Source: CAZQKE01 sp964593865 (GTDB lineage Bacteria; Chloroflexota; Anaerolineae; JAAYZQ01). Taken from it: a DNA stretch of 22,162 nt. Below are positions 13,628-19,691 of this stretch, piece after piece. The position numbers were made by a program, and so were the translations under genes. Every line of letters starts with the position of its first letter. Within the stretch, counting starts at the first letter, position 1. The DNA is taken from NCBI GenBank assembly GCA_964593865.1, contig CAZQKE010000099.1, positions 1 to 22,162 on the forward strand, given 5' to 3'. Under the pieces are notes generated by a model. The model ran no database searches. It saw only the letters and a list, made by a program, of their open reading frames with translations, and was not told the origin of the DNA.

Positions 13628-14677
13628 ATGAAGATACTGATGAAAGGCAACGAAGCGATTGCAGAAGCGGCCATCCGCGCCGGTTGCGAAGCCTATTTCG
13701 GCTATCCCATCACCCCTCAAACCGAGGTGCTGGAATACATGTCGCGGCGGATGCCGGAGCTGGGGCGGGCCTTTGTCCAGGCCGAAAGCGAACTGGGCGC
13801 GATCAACATGGTCTACGGCGCAGCCTGCACAGGGGCCAGGGTGATGACCACCACCTCCAGCCCCGGCTACAGCCTGATGCAAGAGGGCATCTCCTATATC
13901 GCCATGTCCTTTGTACCCTGCGTCATCGTCAACATCATGCGCGGCGGGCCGGGCCTGGGCAACATCCAGCCCGCCCAGGGCGACTATTTCCAGATGACCA
14001 AAGGCGGCGGCCACGGCGACTACCATCTCATCGTCCTGGCCCCCTCTACGGTCCAGGAGACGGTGGACCTGATCATTGAAGCCTTTGACCTGGCCGACAA
14101 ATATCGCCAGCCGGTGGCGGTCATCGCCGACGGCATGATCGGTCAGATCATGGAGCCGGTCGAATTCCCGGAGATGAAAGAACCGGAGCGACCGGAACGG
14201 CCCTGGGCCTTGACCGGAGCCAAAGACCGGCCCAAAAACGTCATCACCTCCCTGTACCTGGGGGCGCAGAACCTGGAACGGGAGAACATCCGCCTCCAAA
14301 AGATCATCCAAGAGATCAAAGCCAACGAAGTCCGCTATGCCGAATACATGATGGAAGGGGCCGAGTATGTCGTTGTGGCCTACGGCACGGCAGGGCGCAT
14401 CGTCCAGACGGCGGTCAAACAGGCCCGCGCCGAAGGCATCCCCGTCGGCCTGTTCCGCCCGATCAGCATGTTCCCTTTCCCTTACAAGGAGCTGGATGAA
14501 GCAACGCGGGCGGCGCGGCGCATCCTGGTCGTCGAACTGAGCGCAGGGCAGATGATTGAGGATGTGCGCCTGGCGACCTGTTGCCGGGTTCCCATCTCCT
14601 TCTACGGCAAAATGGGCGGCGTCGTCCCTCTGCCCGATGACATCCTGAACGAGATTCGTGCGATGGCAAAGGAGTGA
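13628..14677 (+). CDS. vorB: 2-oxoacid:ferredoxin oxidoreductase alpha subunit (VorB-like)
   Basis: This is the 349-residue alpha subunit of an anaerobic thiamine-diphosphate oxidoreductase. It contains the pyrimidine-binding domain (MKGNEAIAEAAIRAGC, GYPITPQTE, AESELGAINMVYGAACTGARVMT, SSPGYSLMQEGISYIA). Then comes the MRGGPGLGNIQPAQGDYFQ segment, and a C-terminal transketolase-like domain (VVVAYGTAGRIVQTAVKQARAEGIPVGLFRP). The sequence strongly resembles subunits annotated as 3-methyl-2-oxobutanoate (2-ketoisovalerate) dehydrogenase VorB. The 2-oxoglutarate (KorA) enzymes are close relatives, so substrate is inferred. The ATG has AGGAAAGGA 10-12 bases upstream. The beta-subunit gene starts 3 bp after its stop. 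Confidence 0.88.
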   Translation: MKILMKGNEAIAEAAIRAGCEAYFGYPITPQTEVLEYMSRRMPELGRAFVQAESELGAINMVYGAACTGARVMTTTSSPGYSLMQEGISYIAMSFVPCVIVNIMRGGPGLGNIQPAQGDYFQMTKGGGHGDYHLIVLAPSTVQETVDLIIEAFDLADKYRQPVAVIADGMIGQIMEPVEFPEMKEPERPERPWALTGAKDRPKNVITSLYLGAQNLERENIRLQKIIQEIKANEVRYAEYMMEGAEYVVVAYGTAGRIVQTAVKQARAEGIPVGLFRPISMFPFPYKELDEATRAARRILVVELSAGQMIEDVRLATCCRVPISFYGKMGGVVPLPDDILNEIRAMAKE

Positions 14678-14680
14678 ACC

Positions 14681-15448
14681 ATGAGCGAAGAGGTAGAACT
14701 GGTCTTCGGTCGGCCCGAATCGCTGGCCGATGTGGTCACGCACTATTGCCCCGGCTGCATCCACGGCATCGTCCACCGCCTGGTGGCGGAGGTGATAGAT
14801 GAGCTGGGCCTGCGCAAGCGGGCGGTGGGCATCGCCCCGGTAGGCTGCTCCGTGCTGGCCTACAACTATTTTGAGTTTGACTTTGCCGAGGCCGCCCACG
14901 GACGGGCACCGGCCATGGCAACCGGTATGAAACGGGTGCGGCCCGATCTGATCGTCTTTACCTACCAGGGCGACGGCGACCTGGCCTCCATCGGCACAAA
15001 TGAACTGATCCACGCCGCAGCGCGGGGGGAAAATATCACCATCGTCTTTATCAACAACGCCGTCTACGGCATGACCGGCGGCCAGATGGCCCCCACCACC
15101 CTGCCGGGCATGGTCACGACATCGTCGCCCTATGGCCGCGATGTCAAGACCCAGGGCTATCCGGTGCGCGTCTGTGAGCTGGTCTCCCAACTGGACGGCG
15201 CAGCCTATGTCGTGCGGCGCACCGCCTACAAACCGGCAGAGATCCGCAAACTGCGCCGCGCCCTCAAGACCGCCTTCCAGGTGCAAATGGCCGGGCTGGG
15301 CTTTTCCCTGGTTGAGGTCGTTTCCAACTGCCCCACCAACTGGGGCATGTCGCCCAAAGAATCGCTCCGTTTCATTGAAGAGCGAATGATCCCCTACTAC
15401 CCGCTGGGGGATTACAAGGTTGTGGATGGGGTGAAGGACCTGAAGTGA
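14681..15448 (+). CDS. 2-oxoacid:ferredoxin oxidoreductase beta subunit (TPP-binding)
   Basis: This is the 255-residue catalytic beta subunit. The thiamine-diphosphate/magnesium motif is GDGDLASIGTNE followed by FINNAVYGMTGGQ. Four cysteines (CPGC at C23/C26, VGCS at C56 and SNCPTNW near C214) match the ligands of the [4Fe-4S] cluster next to the cofactor in this enzyme family. The complex cleaves a 2-oxoacid, releases CO2, forms acyl-CoA and reduces ferredoxin. The ATG is 3 bp beyond the alpha stop, with AAAGGAG just before it inside the alpha gene. The length is normal for VOR/KOR beta subunits (about 250-290). Confidence 0.9.
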   Translation: MSEEVELVFGRPESLADVVTHYCPGCIHGIVHRLVAEVIDELGLRKRAVGIAPVGCSVLAYNYFEFDFAEAAHGRAPAMATGMKRVRPDLIVFTYQGDGDLASIGTNELIHAAARGENITIVFINNAVYGMTGGQMAPTTLPGMVTTSSPYGRDVKTQGYPVRVCELVSQLDGAAYVVRRTAYKPAEIRKLRRALKTAFQVQMAGLGFSLVEVVSNCPTNWGMSPKESLRFIEERMIPYYPLGDYKVVDGVKDLK

Positions 15449-15464
15449 AGGGACGAGGTGAGAA

Positions 15465-16007
15465 ATGCACGAAGAGATCATCGTTTCCGGCTTTGGGGGG
15501 CAAGGTGCGCTCTTTGCCGGGCAGCTGCTGACCTACACCGGCATGGATGAGGGGTTGCACGTCACCTGGATCCCCTCCTACGGCCCGGAGATGCGGGGCG
15601 GCACGGCCCACTGCATCGTCATCCTTTCCGACGACGACATCGGCTCGCCCATCATCCGCCGGCCGACCATCTGTATCGTGATGAACCCCCCTTCCATGGA
15701 AAAGTACGAACCGCTGGTCAAACCCGGCGGGCTGCTGGTCGCCAACTCAACCCTGGTGCGCACCCGCTCCCGGCGGACCGACATTGAGACGGTGTACGTC
15801 CCGGCCAACGAGCTGGCCGCCGAACTGGGCAACGTCAAGATGGCGAATGTGGTGCTCTTGGGGGCCATGTTGGGCACGCGCGAGATCCTGCCCATTGAAA
15901 GCGTCAAGCGTACCCTGGATACGCACATCCCGGAGCGGCGCAAACACATCATTGAACCGAACAAACGCGCCCTGGACCGGGGGGTGGCTTTCGTGCGAGG
16001 GGGCTGA
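15465..16007 (+). CDS. 2-oxoacid:ferredoxin oxidoreductase gamma subunit
   Basis: This is the 180-residue gamma subunit, the CoA-binding part of the complex. It starts with the glycine-rich strand-loop IIVSGFGGQGALFAGQLL, followed by WIPSYGPEMRGGTAHCIVILS, which is diagnostic of the POR/KOR gamma domain. The family's usual length is about 175-190. The start ATG follows GGACGAGGTGAG. It completes a delta-alpha-beta-gamma set of four adjacent genes. Its stop is two bases before the next ATG, which ties the metallo-hydrolase to the operon. Confidence 0.9.
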   Translation: MHEEIIVSGFGGQGALFAGQLLTYTGMDEGLHVTWIPSYGPEMRGGTAHCIVILSDDDIGSPIIRRPTICIVMNPPSMEKYEPLVKPGGLLVANSTLVRTRSRRTDIETVYVPANELAAELGNVKMANVVLLGAMLGTREILPIESVKRTLDTHIPERRKHIIEPNKRALDRGVAFVRGG

Positions 16008-16009
16008 CA

Positions 16010-16861
16010 ATGCGCTTCGGCAACGTGGACCTGTTCGCCGTTTCCGACGGCATCTACTGGGAAGATGGAGGCGGTCTCTTTGGCCTGGTCCCCAAGACGC
16101 TGTGGGAAAAGGTAGCCACGCCCGACGAACGCAACCGGTTGCCCTTTGAATCGCGCTGTCTGTTGATCCAAACCGCCGAGCAACGGATCTTGGTGGACAC
16201 CGGCCACGGCGATAAGCTACCGGCGAAGAAGCGGGGCTTCCTCAGCCTGCACGGGGAGCGTCGTCTGCTGCGCAGCCTGGAAAAGGTGGGCATCGGTCCC
16301 CTGGACGTGGACCTGGTGATCAACACCCACCTCCACGCCGATCACTGCGGCGGCAACACCCACTACAACGAAAAGGGGGAACCGGTTCCCACCTTCCCCT
16401 GGGCGACCTACTGCGTCCAACGCCTGGAACTGGCCGACGCCATGTTCCCCAACGAGCGCACCAGGGCTACCTATCTGCGGGAGAATTTCCAACCGTTGGA
16501 GGAGGCGGGTCTGCTGCGGGTCCTTTCCGGCGATACACGCTTGAGCGACGAGGTGCGGGTGGTGGTCACACCGGGCCACACCCGCGCCCACCAGTGCGTC
16601 GTCATTGAAAGCGGAGGACAAACGGCCATCTTTTTGGGGGATGCAGCCTCCTGGCCGATCCATCTAGAGCGGCCGGCCTGGGTTCCGGCCTACGACGTGG
16701 AACCCCTGGTCAGCATCGAGACCAAACGCAATCTGGCCCGTTGGGCCATAGAAAACCACGTGCTCCTCATCTTTGAGCACGATCCCCACATTGCCGCCGG
16801 TTATCTGTATCCCACCGAACGCCCCGACCGCTTCCGCCTGGAACCGGTCTCCCTGGACTGA
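16010..16861 (+). CDS. Metallo-beta-lactamase fold hydrolase
   Basis: This 283-residue cytoplasmic hydrolase has the metal site THLHADH (H107, H109, D111, H112), a further histidine in TPGHTRAHQ (H190), the bridging D211 in LGDAAS, and a late histidine in FEHDPH. The two-metal set looks complete. The overall arrangement, with an early LVDTG and a TPGHT motif, resembles the lactonase/arylsulfatase-like branch of the superfamily. Substrates there include lactones, thioesters and glutathione conjugates. It starts two bases after the gamma subunit, so it is probably translated from the same message. A thioesterase- or lactonase-like role on acyl products is a reasonable guess only. Its stop is 7 bp from that of the convergent gene at 16869. 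Confidence 0.82.
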   Translation: MRFGNVDLFAVSDGIYWEDGGGLFGLVPKTLWEKVATPDERNRLPFESRCLLIQTAEQRILVDTGHGDKLPAKKRGFLSLHGERRLLRSLEKVGIGPLDVDLVINTHLHADHCGGNTHYNEKGEPVPTFPWATYCVQRLELADAMFPNERTRATYLRENFQPLEEAGLLRVLSGDTRLSDEVRVVVTPGHTRAHQCVVIESGGQTAIFLGDAASWPIHLERPAWVPAYDVEPLVSIETKRNLARWAIENHVLLIFEHDPHIAAGYLYPTERPDRFRLEPVSLD

Positions 16862-16868
16862 CGGGGGA

Positions 16869-17714
16869 TCAGGTTGTCTCATCCCACTCCCGGATGGCAT
16901 CTTTGATCAGCTGTCGGGCGGTCAGGTTGGGCACGTCGTCCAGGTTTTCATATTTTCGGCCTTCAAAGACAAAATAGACCGCGCCGCCGCTGCCGGGGCG
17001 CACGTGCACGTCACGCTCGGCCAGGGCGGGGATCATTTTGAGGCGCCGCTGGAGAATATCCTCAATGTCGTCCACGAAGGTTCGCGGCCGGTCGGCGGTG
17101 GGCAGTTTGGGGGTCAGCCGCTGCTGGATAGATTTCGCCAGGGTTGGCTTTTCCGGCGTGGCGGGGGGTTGTCCCATCTCACTCAGCAGGTTGAGGAACT
17201 GCTCTTCCACATCGTGCGGTTGGGCTGCGAGGGGAGGCGCAGATTCCGGTGCAGCAGGCTTGGCTTGGATGCGTTGCAACTCGCTCCGGCTGCCCCGCCG
17301 CAGGTCCTCACGCCAAGTCTCCGGTGTGGCGGGCAAAGGGGACGAATCGTCCTCCCCCATGGTAAGGACGCCGGTAAACCGGATCAACTCCATGGCCGCG
17401 CCGATGATCTGCCGTTTGAGATTGGGATCCGCCACCTCGGCCATGCTCTTGTACCGGACGTTGTCAATCTCTACTTGAATGGGATCTCCCTCTTCTTCAC
17501 GCACCAGGGCCAAAACCTGGCCTTTGACCTTGAGGGCCGGGCGGGGGGCCAATTTCGCTTCTTCAATCGCCTCTTCGTAGCTTCTTTCCAACCGCTCTCG
17601 TTCCCGTCGGTTGGCCGTGATGACATAGACGACCAAGATGACCAAGATGAGAACGACCGCACCGATTAGGGCAAAGATCAGGAATTGCAACAAGCGAAGG
17701 TCCAAATTCTCCAT
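16869..17714 (-). CDS. Membrane-anchored hypothetical protein
   Basis: This 281-residue protein is of no family I recognise. One hydrophobic helix near the N-terminus (about residues 10-33, LIFALIGAVVLILVILVVYV) is followed by an arginine/glutamate-rich linker (NRRERERLERSYEEAIEEAK). The layout suggests one anchor with the rest in the cytoplasm. A central part (KVKGQVLALVREEEGDPIQVEIDNVRYKSM) looks like beta structure. A proline-rich low-complexity stretch follows, then a C-terminal domain with AVYFVFEGRKYENLDDVPN. The start is ATG 17712-17714 with GGAGGGA before it; a GTG at 17726 is in frame but less well placed. A consensus promoter lies 36 bases upstream. It is divergent from the exonuclease-like gene. 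Confidence 0.72.
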   Translation of the reverse strand: MENLDLRLLQFLIFALIGAVVLILVILVVYVITANRRERERLERSYEEAIEEAKLAPRPALKVKGQVLALVREEEGDPIQVEIDNVRYKSMAEVADPNLKRQIIGAAMELIRFTGVLTMGEDDSSPLPATPETWREDLRRGSRSELQRIQAKPAAPESAPPLAAQPHDVEEQFLNLLSEMGQPPATPEKPTLAKSIQQRLTPKLPTADRPRTFVDDIEDILQRRLKMIPALAERDVHVRPGSGGAVYFVFEGRKYENLDDVPNLTARQLIKDAIREWDETT

Positions 17715-17749
17715 AACTCCCTCCACGGAATCGGGAAGATCTCGGTGAC

Positions 17750-17778
17750 ATTATACCAAAGGGTGCGTCCGGCGTCCA
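17750..17778 (-). promoter_or_regulatory. Promoter of the membrane-anchored hypothetical gene
   Basis: On the minus strand TGGACG (17773-17778), 17 bases, then a perfect TATAAT (17750-17755), about 36 bases upstream of the ATG. Confidence 0.72.
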
Positions 17779-17798
17779 GTCCCCTTTTGGTACTACTC

Positions 17799-17827
17799 TT
17801 GCGTCGGCGCGTCGTTCATGATAGAAT
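17799..17827 (+). promoter_or_regulatory. Promoter of the exonuclease-like gene
   Basis: TTGCGT (17799-17804), 17 bases, then TAGAAT (17822-17827), 26 bases upstream of the ATG. It is back-to-back with the minus-strand promoter at 17750-17778, without overlap. Confidence 0.68.
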
Positions 17828-17853
17828 GAAACCAACTTACAGGGGAGGTTCCT

Positions 17854-18384
17854 ATGGATATTGCCTTTTTTGACGTGGAAACCCAGCGTTCTTTTGACGA
17901 AGTGGGCGGGCGGCACAACATCCGCAAGCTGGGCCTTTCGGCGGCGGTGATCTATTCCACCGCCGACAACGCTTTCCACCATTACGTGGAAAAGGACGTG
18001 GCCGACCTGATCGCCGATCTCCGCGCCGCCGACCTGGTGGTGGGGTTCAACCTCCTGCGCTTCGATTATGAGGTCTTGCGGGCTTATACCGATGACCCGC
18101 TGGACGACTTGCCCACGGTGGACATGCTGGACCACATCTACAAGCGGTTGGGCTTTCGCGTCAGCCTGGACAACCTGGCCGGGGCGACGCTGGGCGCGTC
18201 CAAATCCGCCGACGGCTTGCAGGCGGTGCGCTGGTACAAGGAAGGTCGCATCCGGGAAATTTTGGATTACTGCCAGCAGGATGTGGAGGTCACACGGCGG
18301 CTGTACGAATACGGCAAGCAGCACAAGCACGTCAAATACCGGGATCGGCGATGGCGGGTCAAAATGGTCCCGGTGAATTGGTAG
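17854..18384 (+). CDS. Stand-alone RNase H-like 3'-5' exonuclease domain (DEDDy, YprB-like)
   Basis: This 176-residue soluble protein has the DEDD exonuclease pattern: FDVET (D7, E9) as motif I, GFNLLRFD (N66, D71) as motif II, and DYCQQDVEVT (Y139, D143) as a YxxxD motif III. It is therefore likely to bind two metal ions and degrade nucleic acid from the 3' end. The arrangement resembles the RNase H-like domain of the YprB family and the exonuclease part of family B polymerases. Here no helicase or polymerase module is attached. AGGGGAGG precedes the ATG by five bases, and a promoter lies directly upstream. It is a single-gene unit followed by repeat DNA. The substrate (DNA or RNA) cannot be told. 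Confidence 0.8.
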   Translation: MDIAFFDVETQRSFDEVGGRHNIRKLGLSAAVIYSTADNAFHHYVEKDVADLIADLRAADLVVGFNLLRFDYEVLRAYTDDPLDDLPTVDMLDHIYKRLGFRVSLDNLAGATLGASKSADGLQAVRWYKEGRIREILDYCQQDVEVTRRLYEYGKQHKHVKYRDRRWRVKMVPVNW

Positions 18385-18404
18385 AGATAAGGATAAGGAG
18401 AAGA

Positions 18405-18516
18405 CCTTCGCGCCCGTGGCGTCTTGGCGGTTCCAACCGCAATTTTCTCTGTAAGTTGGAAACTTGCGCCACCGGGGCGGCCGTATTCGCGCATTCGTGT
18501 TCAATTCGTGGACGGC
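18405..18516. repeat. Mosaic of dispersed repeat pieces
   Basis: The 179-bp gap after the exonuclease gene carries an inverted copy of the CCGCAAAGGCGC-type repeat (18405-18433), directly joined to GGCGGTT-C-CAACCGC plus ATTTTCT (18426-18448). That part matches 10789-10811 at 21 of 23 positions. Further on come CGTATTCGCGC (18482-18492) and TTCGTGGACGGC (18505-18516), both also present at 10576-10603. The order of pieces differs between the two gaps. No gene is visible in this gap. Confidence 0.62.
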
Positions 18517-18563
18517 TCACCTGGCCGATCTGATCCGTAGCTTCGTGCAAGGGGAGTTGAGGG

Positions 18564-19505
18564 TTGACACGCACTAACCCGGCGTACCTGTCGCTTTTGC
18601 GTTCCGGTGAACTGAAGCGCCGCGTGGCGGAGGCTTACGCCCGCCTGGAAAGGTGCGATCTCTGCGCCCGCGCGTGCGGCGTGAACCGCCGTCTCTACCC
18701 ACAAAAGGCCGGTTGCCGCACGGGGGAACGGGCCGTCGTCGCCAGCTACGGTCCCCACTTTGGCGAAGAAGACCCGCTGGTGGGCAGAGGCGGTTCCGGG
18801 ACGATCTTTTTCGCATGGTGCAACCTGCGCTGTCAGTTTTGCCAGAACTATGACATCAGCCAGCACGGGATCGGGCGCGAGGTGGAACCGGAGGAGCTGG
18901 CCCAGATGATGCTGGACCTGCAACAACAGGGCTGCCACAACATCAACTTTGTCTCACCCAGCCACGTCGTGCCCCAAATCCTGGCCGGGGTACTCATCGC
19001 CGCCGAAGCAGGGCTGCGTCTGCCTCTGGTCTACAATACCGGCGGCTACGATTCGCTCCAAACGCTGGCCCTGTTGGACGGCGTGGTAGATATTTACATG
19101 CCCGATATGAAATATGCCGACGCGCAGGTGGCCCGCCGCTACTCCCAGGTCGCCAACTATCCGGCGGTCAATCGGGCGGCGGTCAAGGAGATGCACCGTC
19201 AGGTGGGCGACCTGGTCCTAGACAAACGGGGTATTGCCCAACGAGGGCTGTTGGTCCGTCACCTGGTCCTGCCGGAAGGGCTGGCCGGGACGGAGCAGAT
19301 CGTCCGCTTTCTGCGGGAGGAGGTTTCGCCCAACACCTACATCAACGTCATGGCCCAGTACCGACCCTGCTACCGTGCCCACGACCTGCCGCCCCTGGAT
19401 CGGCCCATCACCCAGGCCGAGTACGCCGAGGCGGTGCGCTTGGCCCAGGAAGCCGGACTGCGCCTGGACGAACGGCGGGCGCGGTTGTTGTGGTTGTGGA
19501 GGTGA
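18564..19505 (+). CDS. Radical SAM protein, PflA/PflX-like (COG1313-type)
   Basis: This 313-residue cytoplasmic enzyme has the radical SAM cluster motif CNLRCQFC (C86, C90, C93), which binds the [4Fe-4S] cluster that cleaves S-adenosylmethionine. The glycine-rich and NTGGYDS segments of the barrel follow. Upstream lies a second cysteine set, CDLCARAC (C31, C34, C38) plus C51, which may bind an extra cluster or metal. The layout matches proteins annotated as PflA/PflX-like radical SAM enzymes related to glycyl-radical activases. No glycyl-radical enzyme is nearby. The start is TTG at 18564, with GGGGAG seven bases before it; no ATG fits. The C-terminal coding DNA (LRLDERRA) is repeated 196 bp downstream outside the gene. 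Substrate unknown. Confidence 0.85.
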   Translation: MTRTNPAYLSLLRSGELKRRVAEAYARLERCDLCARACGVNRRLYPQKAGCRTGERAVVASYGPHFGEEDPLVGRGGSGTIFFAWCNLRCQFCQNYDISQHGIGREVEPEELAQMMLDLQQQGCHNINFVSPSHVVPQILAGVLIAAEAGLRLPLVYNTGGYDSLQTLALLDGVVDIYMPDMKYADAQVARRYSQVANYPAVNRAAVKEMHRQVGDLVLDKRGIAQRGLLVRHLVLPEGLAGTEQIVRFLREEVSPNTYINVMAQYRPCYRAHDLPPLDRPITQAEYAEAVRLAQEAGLRLDERRARLLWLWR

Positions 19506-19535
19506 AGGACGGCGGTGAAAACAACTACGACAACC
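19483..19535. repeat. Inverted repeat over the radical SAM stop codon
   Basis: GGTTGTTGTGGTTGT (19483-19497) and ACAACTACGACAACC (19521-19535) would pair over all 15 positions in RNA if two G-U pairs are allowed, with a 23-base loop containing the stop. No T-tract follows. It sits just upstream of the toxin-gene remnant and could be an old regulatory structure or a weak terminator. Confidence 0.5.
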
Positions 19536-19547
19536 GGAGAGAGCATT

Positions 19548-19610
19548 ATGGCCTTGCGGCGCGGTGACGCGGTCCTCATCCCCTTTCCTTTCTCGGACCT
19601 GTGCGCGAGG
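19548..19610 (+). pseudogene. Remnant of a MazF/PemK-type toxin gene
   Basis: A ribosome site (CCGGAGAG) and an ATG open a short frame that reads MALRRGDAVLIPFPFSDL, then CAR and a stop. The RGD-V-V-L-xPFPFSDL opening is the signature N-terminus of MazF/PemK family endoribonuclease toxins, which normally run to about 110 residues and cleave mRNA. The next bases in another frame (RRLRLALALD) might be a worn trace of the usual RPALVL strand, but I recognise nothing further. No antitoxin gene is seen upstream. I therefore call it a truncated, inactive remnant. It is short, so chance resemblance is possible, though the match covers the whole conserved opening. Confidence 0.55.
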
Positions 19611-19691
19611 TAGACAGGCGGCTGCGCTTGGCCCTCGCTCTTGACCGACAAAACTGCGTCCGGACGAACGGCGGGCGCAAAGGGAGGAACT

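Larger units (their letters stand above)
19457..19678 (+). repeat. Direct repeat flanking the toxin-gene remnant
   Basis: A 26-base sequence starting ACTGCG and ending GGACGAACGGCGGGCGC occurs at 19457-19482 (inside the end of the radical SAM gene) and again at 19653-19678, with two mismatches. The last 17 bases are identical. The copies are 196 bp apart and bracket the decayed toxin start. This suggests a duplication or an insertion by recombination between the copies. Confidence 0.7.

Noticed and set aside
13343..15481. 712-codon open frame on the minus strand opposite the oxidoreductase genes
   Set aside because: It runs antisense through three well-supported genes, and its translation is histidine- and aspartate-rich low-complexity with no domain. 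It is a by-product of GC-rich codon usage.
1918..19505. Complete AmmeMemoRadiSam system (AMMECR1 protein plus radical SAM enzyme plus Memo)
   Set aside because: The AMMECR1 and radical SAM genes lie 16 kb apart, the radical SAM protein looks PflX-like and not like the system's enzyme, and no Memo-like gene is present.
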